Below are positions 43,739-55,747 of a stretch of 64,000 nucleotides of DNA, piece by piece (position 1 is the stretch's first letter; each line of letters starts with the position of its first letter). Below the pieces are notes generated by a model. That model ran no database searches and was not told the origin of the DNA. It saw only the letters and a program-made list of their open reading frames with translations. The stretch comes from Anaeramoeba flamelloides (lineage: Eukaryota > Metamonada > Anaeramoebidae). The DNA is taken from positions 3,410,501 through 3,474,500 of the forward strand of contig JANTQA010000051.1 in NCBI GenBank assembly GCA_027625915.1, in the 5' to 3' direction. The position numbers were made by a program, and so were the translations under genes.

Positions 43739-45359
43739 TTTTTTCTATTATATTTTGTAAATTAATCATTGTAGATAACATTTCTGTAATAAATAATAAC
43801 CAATTATTCTGATTGTTGAGTGTGGGTAAATACATTAGTAATATTTTTTTAATTATATTTAATGAAAAATTTAAGGTACTTGGTATTAAAACAAAATCGA
43901 ATATTAATTGAATGTTTTTATGATTATTGAGTAATTTAATTATATTGTATTTATTATTTAATTGATCATTTAATAATTTAATTGAAAAAAGTTTTACTTT
44001 TAGAAATAATTTATTGGAAAAGGGTAAATAATTGATTTCTTTTTTTTTTATTAATTGAGATAATTTTAAGAATTGATAATTTAAATTGCAAATAATTTGT
44101 ATTGAATTTAATTCAATTAAAGAATTTTGTACAATTTTCAAATTTTCATTTGGTTTTAGCTTTATTAAATTAAATTTGTTTTTCTTTTCCTGTTCATTTT
44201 CCATTTTTTTCTCTTTCTCATTTTCTTTCCCTTTTTCTTTTTCTTTCTCTTTTTTATTCTCATTCTTGTTCTCGTTATTGTTATTGTTTTTGTTCTCTAT
44301 CTCTTTTTCTTTCTCTTTCTCTTTTTCTTTCTCTTTCCCTTTCTCTTTCTTGTTCTCATTCTTGTTCTCGTTATTGTTATTGTTTTTGTTCTCTATCTCT
44401 TTTTCTTTCTCATTCTCTTTCTCTTTCTCATTCTCGTTTTCGTTCTCTTTTTCGTTCTCTATCTCTTTCTCTTTCTCTTTCTCTATCTCTTTCTCTTTCT
44501 CTTTCTCATTCTTGTTCTCATTCTCGTTTTCGTTCTCTTTCTCATTCTCATTCTCTTTCCCATCCTTGTTCTTATTCTTATTCTCGTTCTCTTTCTTGTT
44601 CTCTATCTCTTTTTCTTTCTCTTTCTCATTCTTATTCTTATTCTTGTTCTCATTCTCGTTCCTTTTGGTGTTCTCTTTATCTATATATTCATTCCCTTCT
44701 TCATCTTTAGCTTTTTGATTATATTCGTATTTTATCATTTTCTTCGGCGATAACAAATTTAATAAAATCATTAAAGAATCTCTTAGACATTTAATGTTTT
44801 TAGTAAATAATATTAATTGAAGTAAAACCTCTATTTCATAATTTATTGTATTTTTTTCTTTTGTTGAAATATCGATTAACACTTTTATTAACAATTTTCT
44901 TAAATATAAAAAAAAATTTGTATAATTTTTCATTCCATTAAAATTGCTATTATAATCGTTTTTGTTTGCGTAAATGTAAAAAAATGAAGTAAATAAATGT
45001 TTCCAAAACTTTAATCCTCTTAATAATGTCAAAATTCTTAAATCTAATTCGTGATAAATTAAATCCAAAAAAAAGAATTGTAGGCTTGGATAAATTAATA
45101 ATAAACTTCTTGATTGTAAATTAAGTGATTTGTTTGGGTTGTAATTCGAAATAAAACAAGGTAATATTGACAAAATTAGTTTTTCTTTTATAGATCGGAT
45201 TGAATGGTATGATTGTAAATTGTTAATAAAATCATTGAAAGGTGTTTCGTTATCATTATCTTTATCTTGATTATTTTTTTCATTGAATTTTTTTAATAAA
45301 ATTGGATACATATTTTTGTTTAATCTTTGTTTCGTATAAACTATTATAATTTTTTTCAC
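43671..45359 (-). CDS. BEACH gene, upstream helical segment with long E/K/N repeat
   Basis: A 562-codon minus-strand frame containing helical sequence (FNDFINNLQSYHSIRSIKEK; LQFFFLDLIYHELDLRILTL), a 160-residue stretch built only of glutamate, lysine, asparagine and a few isoleucines, then further helices (LINLQNIIEKNEGNSNNDAT). Its end overlaps the next segment in the +1 frame. It has no recognisable catalytic domain and is assigned to the BEACH gene from strand, spacing and continuity. Confidence 0.7.
   Translation of the reverse strand: MKKIIIVYTKQRLNKNMYPILLKKFNEKNNQDKDNDNETPFNDFINNLQSYHSIRSIKEKLILSILPCFISNYNPNKSLNLQSRSLLLIYPSLQFFFLDLIYHELDLRILTLLRGLKFWKHLFTSFFYIYANKNDYNSNFNGMKNYTNFFLYLRKLLIKVLIDISTKEKNTINYEIEVLLQLILFTKNIKCLRDSLMILLNLLSPKKMIKYEYNQKAKDEEGNEYIDKENTKRNENENKNKNKNEKEKEKEIENKKENENKNKNKDGKENENEKENENENENKNEKEKEKEIEKEKEKEIENEKENENENEKEKENEKEKEIENKNNNNNENKNENKKEKGKEKEKEKEKEKEIENKNNNNNENKNENKKEKEKEKGKENEKEKKMENEQEKKNKFNLIKLKPNENLKIVQNSLIELNSIQIICNLNYQFLKLSQLIKKKEINYLPFSNKLFLKVKLFSIKLLNDQLNNKYNIIKLLNNHKNIQLIFDFVLIPSTLNFSLNIIKKILLMYLPTLNNQNNWLLFITEMLSTMINLQNIIEKNEGNSNNDATLQKLQKGKQPEK
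44180..44670. repeat. Imperfect GARGAR/RAYGAR-type coding repeat in the BEACH gene
   Basis: The DNA is a purine-rich hexamer-like array on the coding strand. A higher-order duplication with a period of about 96 nt is visible: TTCTCATTCTTGTTCTCG occurs at 44257 and again at 44353, each followed by the same asparagine block. Such arrays expand by slippage. Confidence 0.8.
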
Positions 45360-46316
45360 TATATTTGCAGATTTTTTTAAAAGTTTTAAATAATCGTTTT
45401 AATTTTACATTTATTAAAAATTTTTTTTTAATTCCAATATTTTGATTTTTATTTTTATTTTTATTTTTATTTTCATTTTCATTTCCATTTTCATTTCCAT
45501 TTCCATTTCCATTTTCATTTTCATTTGTTAACTTTAGATTAATATTAATATCATTTTTCATAATTTCCTCAATTGGCTTTTCAAAATCAACTCTCGTAAT
45601 TCTATATCTTTTTATATTTTGTTTTTTTATTTTTCTTTTTCCTTTTCTTTTTAGTTTTCATTTTTTTTCTTCTTATTCTTATTCTTGTTCTTGTAGTTGT
45701 TGTTTTTCTTATTCGCGTTGTTATTATCCATTTGAATTATTTTTTTGAATGGGACTTCATTTTCTCTAAAAACTGGAAGCATTTTCTCAAAATTGGGATT
45801 TAATTCTAATTGGTTTAAGTGGTTTGGAAATAAAGAGGTATAATTCGAAATTAAATTAATTTTTTTTTTTTTATAATTATTTAGAATATTTTTTGGTAAA
45901 AAGGTTTTATAACTCCAGAAAATGAAGTCTGTAAAATACTTAAATGAAAGGTTGTTTAGAATTTTTTTTCAAAATCTGGATTGTTTTTTTATATATCTGA
46001 ATATCATTTGTAATGCAAATAATCTTATTGAAAATTCGATATCATTAATTTCTTTTATTGAAATTGTACAATTATCAAGTATCATTTGTTCATTATTATT
46101 TTGATAAAATTCTTTTTGGAATTGTTGAAAAATATTAAATAATTTCACTTGTCTTCTTTTCTCTTTTTTATGTATTTTTTTAAAATTTGTCATTCCTTTT
46201 TCTCTTTCTTTTTCTTTTTTTTGTTTCTCGGGTTTTACCTTTCGGTTTTTAAATTTCGTTTTGTCTTCATTTGGTAAATATTTATCTTGAAAAAAAATTA
46301 ATTGTGATACATTCAT
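45280..46316 (-). CDS. BEACH gene, segment with several stops
   Basis: Minus-strand coding sequence begins LFDLIDEPKMNVSQLIFFQD, typical of the N-terminal half of large BEACH proteins, and runs to an in-frame TGA at 45969. The same frame then continues FKYFTDFIFWSYKTFLPKNI and NQLELNPNFEKMLPVFRENE, so the protein does not end there. Near 45640 the frame changes by +2 (or two +1 steps) into RITRVDFEKPIEEIMKNDIN, open until CAA TGA at 45280. All of this is clearly one protein by composition and order, but it is not translatable by standard rules. Confidence 0.6.
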
Positions 46317-46335
46317 TTTTGGCTCATCAATTAAA

Positions 46336-47576
46336 TCAAATAGTATTTTTTGTTAATTCCATTTTGGTTCTTTCACTAAATTTTTGTTGAACATTTGAAA
46401 TAAAAATAACCATTTTTAAATGCAAAATGAAGATCTTTTTGGTGAAAATAAAATTTTTTCGGATCCTCCTGAAATTTTCGAAAAAGACAAGAAAAATTTC
46501 CCAAAATTCAAATTCTTCTAAGGTTTGGGCGAAAGTAATTTCTTGGTTTTGGTTTAAGTGTTTAAATAACGATAAAAAGTTTTTTAATAATTGTTCAACT
46601 ATGATTAAATTATGGATTTGGTAATTTGAACACTCATGGTTGGTATCTGGGTATTTGCTTTTTTCACTAAAAAGATCCGCATTTATCTCTTTTTCTCTTT
46701 CTTCTTCTTTTTCGTTTTTTTTTCCTTTTTCTTTGTCTTTTTCTTTATTTTCGACATTTTCTTCGACTTTTTCTGTGTTTTCAAAAGAACTAAAGGAAGT
46801 AAGATCATTTGCCACAAACGAAAATAATGAATACGTGTTTTGAAACAGATCTACAATTAATTCAAAAAAACCATACTCAATCATAATTTGTAAATTGGTA
46901 TTGCTTTGGCATAGAATTACCAGCATTTCAAAGATCGGAATTAATGAGACCTTGATCGTTTTAAAATTGTTTTCTTTTTTCATTTGTGCTTGTTTTTGTG
47001 GCAATCTTATTAGCTGTTTATTTAATAATGCAACACCCTTGAGGGCTTCAAGAAGCAATGTTCGTGGTTGGTTTATTTTGGCCTCTTTCTCTTCTTCTTT
47101 TTCCCTTTCTTTTTTCTTTTCTTGCTTGGTCTTTTTCTTTTTCTTTTTTTTTTTCTTGTTCATTTTCATTTTCATTTTCATTAGGATTATGCTCAGTTTT
47201 CTGTTTTCTGGGTATTTTAAATTTATCTTTTCTTTTTTTTGTGGTAACGATTGTTTTTTTTGGGTTTTGATAACAACCTTCAAATAGTTTAAAAATAGTT
47301 TTGAAAAAGTACAAAACCAATTTTCTTTTGCTTCCTTTTGTTATGTGTGGTTTGTTTTTTTTTTTTGTAAACAAAAATAGTATTGAATAAAAATTGGAAC
47401 TTTGTTGGAAATAAAAAAGGTGGTGATTTAATTCTTACCCTATCAGTTAGTTTCTCTTTTTTTGACCAAAGGTTTTCGATGGTTTCTTTCTTTTTGTTAT
47501 TCAAAGAACAGTTTAGTTGCTCATGTGGAAACTCTTTTGAAAATAATTTGCTCAAGTTGGAATTGTGTTCATTCAT
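46336..47576 (-). CDS. BEACH gene, 5' exons
   Basis: The most upstream part. Exon 1 (47576-47439, 46 codons, starting MNEHNSNLSKLFSKEFPHEQ) ends at AGG|GTAAGA. The best acceptor is the AAG before 47277, giving a 161 nt phase 0 intron. Exon 2 has a lysine-rich run, then armadillo-like helices (ALKGVALLNKQLIRLPQKQA; FEMLVILCQSNTNLQIMIEY; FELIVDLFQNTYSLFSFVAN) and a second K/E-rich insert. It ends at ATT TGA (46336), where a +1 step enters the next segment. The alternative is that one A too many lies in the run just upstream (AACAAAAAATAC). Confidence 0.7.
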
Positions 47577-47963
47577 TCAAAAAATTGAAACGAGCAAAAA
47601 ATGTTCCAGACAAATTCGCAAATGGTTGAATTAGGTTTGTTTAAAGATGAATCTTTCACGTGCATATGAGACTTTATGTTTTTTTGGGTATGAATTTATT
47701 GCAAAATTATTAACTTTCTTTTTGATATTTAATTTCTTATTTTACCTTCAAATATTAGATATTCAGCCTTTCTATCAAGAAAAAGTAATGTTTCAGAATG
47801 ACCAACTATTTTTTTTCTAATAAACCACTTTTCATCAAACAAGAAGAAAAAATAATTAATTATTTGTTTTGCAAATTTTTCATCGTTAATTCTTTCGAGT
47901 ACGATTCTCTTTGAAACATATTTTGTGAATACTCCTCACACAAATACACATTCAGAAGATTGA
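47577..47963. other. Upstream region of the BEACH gene
   Basis: It should contain the promoter. No motif that I can name. Confidence 0.4.
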
Positions 47964-48129
47964 TACTGGTATTTGAATAATAAATGGGATTTTTTTCACT
48001 TCATTTTTAATTTCTCTTTTTTACGAGAACATAGATCGAGAACCTCTTTCTTTAAGAACTATATTTATAAAAAAAAAATATGGAAAAGGAAGTGAAAATT
48101 CTTTCCCATTTAGAATTCAAATACCAGTA
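47964..48129. mobile_element. TA-flanked MITE family, copy 3
   Basis: TACTGGTATTTGAATAATAA at the left and GAATTCAAATACCAGTA at the right form inverted ends bounded by TA. Inner arms (AAATGGGATTTTTTTCACTTC; GAAGTGAAAATTCTTTCCC) also pair. 166 bp with no coding capacity. It is the best preserved of the three copies and lies 43 bases from the next transposon. Confidence 0.8.
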
Positions 48130-48172
48130 AAAAAAATATTATTTCACAAAATCAATATTTTGTGTTAATTAA

Positions 48173-49375
48173 GGGTAAAAGTACATTTTACAAATTTTGA
48201 GTGCAACCTTTTATGTGAAACATGAATCCGATAAATCCTTTTTTTAACCAAAAAAAATTAAAATTTTTAAAATTAATAGAGTCGAATATATCCTAGTATA
48301 AGATATTTTCATAGCAACAAAAAAAAGCAAATCAAAAAAATGAAAAAATCGATCAAAAAACAATAAATAAAAATCATCTATTACTTGATCTTATCTATAA
48401 GATTTTAGATAATTACTTATTCTTTATTTGGTTTTATTTTTAATTCTTCAGGGAAAAAAATGTTGTAAAATTTTTGAGTCTACAAATTACTTTTTATTTG
48501 TTTAGAATTTCCAAAATGAATTTAAAAATCTTATTTTCATTTAATTCATAGAATTTCAATTTTTTCTTCAGAAAAAATAATTTATTGGAATTTTCTTTTG
48601 AAATAAAAATTTATTGGCTAAATTTGTTTGATTTTATAATTATTTATTTTCCAATTAAAATGATAAGGAAAAATAATTCTGAATTCTTGTTGAAATTTTA
48701 TATAAAATTTTCAATTATTTTGAGTTGAATTTTTTTATTTTTTTTTTGATTCCAAGAATTCAATCCCTTTATTTTAATCTTGGAAATAAATATTCTTTAT
48801 TTTGACTTTGTTTGATAAAAAATTTGAAAAAAGAATTTTGAAAATAAATTTGTAAACAATGGTTTTTGTAAAATTATAATAAATAGTACTGGAGCGAGAT
48901 CTTCAAGGTTATAAATTAATTGATTTCCTCTAAATTAAGAAGATAAAGAAAAAAAAAATCATCGAAAATAGACTTTAATTGAATTTTTTTTCTTCATTTC
49001 TTGGTTTCAACAAAATTATCTGTTAAGGTGGTGTTTAGTCTTCAAAAAGAAAAGAATTAGTTCAAAATGCAGAACATCTCGGGTGTATGTTTTTGTTTTA
49101 TTCTAAGATTAATTTCCAAAATCACCATAAACACATTTCAAGATCTAAATCCTAAATTTTAAAGCCAAAAGCTAATCCAAAAAACTGTTTTCAAAAAACT
49201 CAAAAATTACAGATTTAACTCTGAATTTCTTTGGGTTAGTTTTTTTTGAAAATAGCATAGTAAATGATATTTTGGTTTCAAAGTTCCAATATTCTTGGAT
49301 AACTCAAAAAATAATTTATTACATTAAGGATATTATAATTAAAATTTTTCAAAAGGATAAAAAGAACCTACTTCC
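48173..49375. mobile_element. 1.2 kb TTAA-flanked non-autonomous DNA transposon, copy 1
   Basis: It aligns along its whole length with the element at 51921-53136 (for example TTACTTGATCTTATCT/TTTCTTGATCTTATCT, ATTAATTTCCAAAATC/ATTAATTTCAATCATT, AACTCTGAATT). The left end GGGTAAAAGTACATTTTACA is preceded by TTAA; the right end is decayed (CTACTTCC followed by TTTT). No intact reading frame. A TTAA target is the hallmark of piggyBac elements. Confidence 0.72.
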
Positions 49376-51007
49376 TTTTGGAAATACAAATCTTTTTATA
49401 TATGCTATGGGCGTTTAAAATGCAAAAAAAAAAAAAATCTATGGGACTTGTTTTCCACCAACTAACTGAAAGAAAAAGATTAAAATCCATTATTTCACTT
49501 TATTTTAGTGTTTATTTTTTTATTATTTGTATAAAAATTTTAGGTTCGTTTCGGAAAGATTTAAATAGTAAAAACTATTACAAAAAAAACTTAGTAAGTT
49601 AAGATTTGATATTTTTCTTTAAATTCCAAATGAACTGAAATATTAACAAAAAATTTCAATTATAAATAATTAGTTTAGTAATTAATTGTACAAATTATTC
49701 ACTTTTTTTTTTTTTTATATATAAAATCTTCCAAACTTTTCTAACTTCAAGTCAAAAAAAATATCTTCGTCTTCAATCAAAGTAAAAATATAAATTTCAA
49801 AAACATTTTTCAGTTTAATTCACTTTAACACTCTTGTGGACCTAATTGTTATATGATTAATGAAAAAAAAAAATTGATCATTTCTTTTTTAAATGTAAAA
49901 TTATAGATCAACAAAATAAAAATTTTTCATTTCAAATATCTTGTAATGTTGTGGTGAAACTTTTCTTTATATTGAAAAACTTTAGAAATGAAAATTTTTC
50001 TTCTTTTTTTTTTTTTGAGTTCCAAATTATTTCATATTTTTTCTCTACTTCAAAAAAAATATCGTGTTATTCTCACTCTTCATAATACATAAATCAACTT
50101 CGAAATTTTTTCAAAATACAAATAAACCAAATTTCAAAATGAGGGGCAAATTTAATATGATAATTTTTTTCTTTTTTCATTTGTATTTCAAAAAATATAA
50201 TGATTTAACTATATTTTTATTTATTAATCTATATTGGTTATTATATCTTAACACTTTAGTAAAATACATTATTATTCAAAAAAAACAAAACAATTAAACA
50301 AATTTATTTCTGATGAAAAATCTGCCCCTATTTTTGAAATTAAACTTATACACTGATCAAGGATTTTACAACATACTTTTTATATACTGAAAATCCTAAC
50401 AACATTTGATATTTTTTAAATTAAGATACAAATGATTATTCTTTTTCTTTTTCTTTTGAATTAAAGATGTGGATAATTTTTAATTTGTTCATACAAATGA
50501 TAAGATTATTTTTTTTTTAATATTTGATCTATTTGTCTTCATAGTATTTTTTTATTTTTATTGTTTATTTTTTTGAATTTTTTGTTTATTCTGTAAATCT
50601 ATCGATTTTATTTTTTTCTTGAAAGAAAGGCAGCAATCAAAGTAAAAATTATAGATTTCATTTTGATCTTCGATTGGGAATCAAAAAAAAATTCTTTAAT
50701 ATCAATAAATAAGATTTTGTAAGAATGAAACTTCCAATTTATACGATATTAAAACAATATTGTTTTCTTTGGTGGCTTTCGTTCTGACAACAATTTTTTT
50801 TTTTTTAGCAAAAATCATTACGAACTCAGAAATAAAAGAATAAGAAAGAGAAAAAGGAATTTTTTTATTTTTTAATATATTTTTTTAAAAATATAACCCC
50901 TTTTATTAGTTTTAATTTACTAATATTTATACTTGCTTGATTTAGTCATCAGATTTAATTTTGAATTTTTCTACTTTTTCATTTGATATTTAAACTGTGA
51001 TTGTTAT
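49376..51007. other. Intergenic stretch between the two 1.2 kb elements' genes
   Basis: Plain AT-rich DNA downstream of dynamitin. Two short + strand frames (49378-49602, 50064-50297) have no recognisable content and are probably chance. Confidence 0.45.
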
Positions 51008-54000
51008 TTATTTTTTTACTAAAACCGATATGGATTGCAAATCATCAGTTAATTTAATAATTGAATTTTCTATAAAGGAAATGTCTTTTTGATACTGAAC
51101 TTTTAGGTTGTTTAATGTCATCTTTTCCTTATCTATTCCTTTTTGAAACTTTTGTTGGAGATTATTAAGTTCTTTAATTCCATTAAAGGCTTCAACGGTT
51201 TTATTTTGAACTACCTTTAATGCTCTTAATCTTAAAACAATTTTCGGCAATTCACCTGCAATTTCTTCCCATTGTTGAAGTGTTTTAAAAATGTCTGTAG
51301 CCTAAAATTATATAATATAAATTATAAGAAATATAGAAATTAATCGGATTAATGATTTTAATAGTTGAGAATAAAGTATTAATATTTTTATTTGGAAATT
51401 AGTGGATTATAAGATTAGAAATTTTGATTTTATCCAGTCAAATATTTTGAACTGGATTTAATATATATTTTGAAATATTTGGGAAGGCGAAGATATATCT
51501 CTTAGCACGCCGTATTGAATTGAATTTTTCCCAAGTTTAAAATAAAAGAATTAATAATAACACTGATGTTATCAATTAAATTTATTTTGTTATTTATCTT
51601 TAATCCAGATGTTAATTTTAATAAAAAAGTCAAAATAGTTCAAAGATAAAAGTAGTTATGTTATTGTATTTTTTTAAATTTTTTGAAAAAAAAATATGAT
51701 ATTCATTTTTATTTTTTTTTTAAAGATTTTTATTTTTTTTTTTTTTTTAAAATAGTGGTTTTATTATTATTATAGTAATTGCAAATCAAAATATATTGAT
51801 TTATTAATAATAACTATTAAATCATTTTGCTAATTTTCGAATTGAATAAATTAAAAAAATACAATAATGAGAAATTTCCATTCTTTTTTTCAGAAAAAAA
51901 TTCAATAAATAATGAATTAAGCAAGTAAGTACATTTTTCAAATTTTGAGTGTCATCGTTTATGTGAAACTGAATTCTTCAAATCATTTCATGAACCAAAT
52001 ACATTGGTATTTTAATAAATATTAAAGTGGAATATATCCAGAGTATAATATATTTTCATACCAACTAAAAAAATGGAATTCAAAAAAATGAAAAGATTTA
52101 GCTTGAAAAAAATAAATACAAATCATTTATTTCTTGATCTTATCTGTAGCATTTGATACAATTGCTTATTTTTTAATTTAGTTTGATTTTTAATTCTTCA
52201 TCGAAATACTTTTGTTTGGAAATTTTTTGAGAAACAAATTACTTTTTATTTTTAAAATAATTTACAAAATGAATTTAAAAAATCCTATTTTTCATTTAAT
52301 TCATCTAATTCTAGTTTTATTTCAGAAAATTGGATTCTTTTTCAATTTTTCATCAGAAATCAAGATTTATTGAACAAATTCATTTGATTTTATAATTATT
52401 TATTTCAAATTAAAATGAGAACTAAAAATATTTCTGAATCTGATTGAAATTTTTTCTTGAATTTTTCTTTTATTTTGGGTTGAATCTTTTGTAACTGTTT
52501 TTTGATTCCGAGAATTCACCCTTTTTATTTTAATTTTTGAAATAGTATTCTTTATTTGGGTTTTGTTTGATAAAAATATTTGAAAAATGAATTTTGAAAG
52601 CAAATTAGAAAAAAAATGTTTTGGAAAATAATAATTAATAGTAATGGGGTGATTAATCCAAGATTTAAAATTGTTAAGATTCATACAAATTAAGAAGATA
52701 AAGAAAACAAATCTTCGAAAATAGACTTTTTGGTAATTTTTTTTTTTTTCTTCTTGATTTCAACAAATTTATTTGGAAAGGTGATCATTCGTGTTTGGTC
52801 TTCTAAAAGAAAATATTTGTTTCAAAGACACACCTTTTCGGATGTCTATTTTTTTGGTTTACTCTGGGATTAATTTCAATCATTCGTATAAACACATTTC
52901 TAAATCCAAAATCATAATTTAATATACACAAAAATTTAATCAAAAAAAAATGTTCAAAAAATTGAAAAATTAAAGATTCAACTCTGAATTACTTTGGGTT
53001 CGTTTTCTTTTCATAAATAGAACAGTGAATGGTCTTTTGGTTTCAAAGTTTCAATATCTCATGGCACTCAAAAAATATTTTTCGGAAATGTTCACACAAT
53101 TAAAATTTTTCAAAATGGTAAAATGTACTTACTTCCTTAAGAGAAAAATGAAATTTATTTGTTTGTGTTGTAATTTAAAAGTTTAATATGAATAATTTTC
53201 TAGAACATTAATTCAAGCATTAAGAAATATTTATAAAAGACAAAAAAAAAAAAAAATTACAAAATAATTTCATTTAATACCTTAAAAATAACTCAATAAA
53301 AACTTGTTTAATAGTTAAAGTAATTGACTAAAAATATAAAAATTAGATTTTAAATACTAACCAGTGATAATAAAATAATCCCCTTAATAGTATATTCATT
53401 AGTGTGAAAAAAAATTTTTTTCATCAATTTTTATGGGTAAATAATATCAAATAAAAACCAACCAACGTATGAATTATGAAAGATTTCGAAAAATCAACAA
53501 TCAAAAACGAGAAATTTTTTTTAGAAAAAAGCGCCAAAGAGCGACCCTCGATTTCCAATTTAAATCAGTGTGAATAATAATTTTGAATACAACTGTATCA
53601 GTTTCGGAGTGATGCCTATTGGGCATTTCAAATATTTTTTTTTTTCATTTTTCATTTCTCAAAAAGGTTATTTTTATCAAAAGGAATGTTACAAAACCCG
53701 GACTAAATTATGATTTTATCAGATATATAAAGTTATAAAAACAACAAAAATTGGGTTCAATTAAATTAAATCGATTGTGCACTTCAAGAAAGCAATTTTT
53801 TCCTAATTGAAGAAATCAAAGCCTTTGGAAATATAAAATGAGAAATGAAATTTGTTTTTTCTAAATTTTGATTTTTTGAGATTGGGAATGGTTTTAAATG
53901 ATTTTTTGTAATTAGAAGATCTTTGAAATTTTTTTTTGTAATTTGGATTTTCTATAATTGGAGATTCTGTGAAATTTTTTTGTAATTTTAACTTGTGTCA

Positions 54001-55747
54001 TTTGTCTAAATAATTAGAGAAGATCAAAAGATGAGGTTGAGGTAAAATATTATTTTTATCTTTATGTAAGAGATTATTGTAAAACAGCATTTGATTGTTT
54101 TTGAATAGAAAATTCATTTTATTAATACTAATTTTTTTAAAAAAAATAAAGCACATCCTTAAAGATTTTTAAAATTAAGTCCTTTTTTCCATTTCGCTAT
54201 GAAATAAAGAAAAAAGAAAAAAATATTGAGATCTCTTAACTTGAAGAATTTTAATTTATTTTATTGATTTTTTCAATTTTAATAAAAGCTGTTCAAAAAA
54301 GGAATAAAGTGTAAAGACAAAAGTAGAAAAAAAGTGTTCCCATCGTATTGTGGTTATTTGTGTAAATTAGTCTAAAAATATAAAAAAAAAAAAAAGATCG
54401 CTTACCCGCTTAAAATTCTCTTCTTCGATTGGAAGGATGTTTATTTTATATTCCATTTTTTCAATTTTTTCACTTATATTTGTCATTTTGTCTTTAATAA
54501 TTCCAAATTCATTATTGTTTAGTTTTCCCAATTTCTGATTGATTTTATTTATTTGTTGTTTGATTCCTTCAACATTCTTGTTAATTTTGAATTCTTTTGG
54601 ATTTATCCCGACTATTTTTTCAATTTTTGTTGCTCTTCTGTCCAAATCCGCGTACTCTCTTTTTCGAAGCAACTAATTATTGTTTTTGAGGAATGGTAAT
54701 AAACAATAAATTCGAAAAAAAATGAGAAAAGGTGAACAGAAAGAAAATACAAAAACTCGAACAAAACATGTAAAAAATAACAAGAAAAAAATAACAAGAA
54801 AAAAATAACAAGAAAAAAAAAAGAAGGCAAGTGTGCATACCATTTCTGATGTAGTATTTTCAGAAATTTGAGAGAAATATAAATTATAATTATTTTCTGT
54901 TTCTGGTTGATTTTCTTTTTCTTTTTCTTTTTCTATTTGATTTTGGTTTTCTTGTTCAGAATTGAATTCATCTCGTTTATTTTGAAGTGAAGTTAAAAGA
55001 TCGATTTCTTCTTGTACACTTGGCACAACACTTGTGGACGTTTCTTTAGAAATTGATTTTTGTAACTTTTCTTTTTGATTCAAATTAGTTTCCTCTAACC
55101 GATCTTTTAAAGTTTGTAAAGAGCCTTTCATTTGGTAAAAGTTTATTTCTTTTTTTTCTTTTTCATCCTTCATATTTGTTTGTTTTTGTTTTTGTTTTTT
55201 TTGTTGGTTTTGGATTTATTTTTTTGATAAAAAATAATAAAAAAGAAAAAAAAATTAAAAAAAAAAAAAAAGAAAAAAACTTTAAGATTTTGGAAGAAAA
55301 AAATTTGGAGATCCATACTTTTTGTATTGAAAGATCCCCAATAAAAGAATCAATTTCAAATAATAAGCGTTGGTATTTTTGAATAGGAGTTTCCTTTTCT
55401 CTTATATTCTGAAGGATAATTTGAAAATCTGTATATCCTTGGAGTTCTGTTTCTTTTTGTTTATTTTCTTTGTTACGATCAAAAATAAACTCGTTGTCCT
55501 CAAAAAGTTTACGAGACTTTTCAAGATCAAAAATTTCTTCTTTTATATTTGGGTTTGGCTGTTTTTCAGTTTGTTCTTTTTCTTCTTTTTCTAATTCAAT
55601 TTCCTTTTCTTTTTCTTCTTCTTTTATATTTTCATCTTCATCCTCCTCATTCTCACCCTCATCTTGGATTTTTGTAAATCTTAGAACAGGTAAAGGTTCT
55701 ATATCTGGTGTTTCAAAAATTTCTAATTCTTCTTCGTTTGTTGTCAT
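51008..55747 (-). CDS. DCTN2: Dynamitin (dynactin subunit 2, p50), four exons
   Basis: A dynactin shoulder subunit linking cargo and the p150 arm to the filament for dynein transport. Exons are 55747-55319, 55167-54841, 54672-54406 and 51301-51008; all introns are GT-AG and phase 0, giving about 438 residues (human about 401). Diagnostic N-terminal phrases are EIFETPDIEPL and KETPIQKYQRLLFEIDSFIG, matching the human ETSDLPE and KETPQQKYQRLLHEV. Then come heptad-rich coiled coils (LRKREYADLDRRATKIEKIV; INQKLGKLNNNEFGIIKDKM) and the terminal WEEIAGELPKIVLRLRALKV and FIENSIIKLTDDLQSISVLV. Exon 1 has a long acidic insert. The first ATG used is at 55747; the frame runs further up without an ATG. 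Intron 3 (3.1 kb) contains a 1.2 kb transposon. Confidence 0.93.
51921..53136. mobile_element. 1.2 kb TTAA-flanked non-autonomous DNA transposon, copy 2
   Basis: The ends GCAAGTAAGTACATTTTT and (inverted) GGAAGTAAGTACATTTTA are near-perfect terminal repeats, and TTAA stands immediately outside both (51917-51920 and 53137-53140). This is the pattern of piggyBac-type insertion. A 94-codon minus-strand frame at 52400-52684 has no recognisable transposase motif. The element is inside intron 3 of dynamitin and must be spliced out with it. Confidence 0.82.

Noticed and set aside
44086-44718. A 210-codon serine/phenylalanine-rich frame on the + strand
   Set aside because: It is the mirror of the E/K/N coding repeat of the BEACH gene on the opposite strand.
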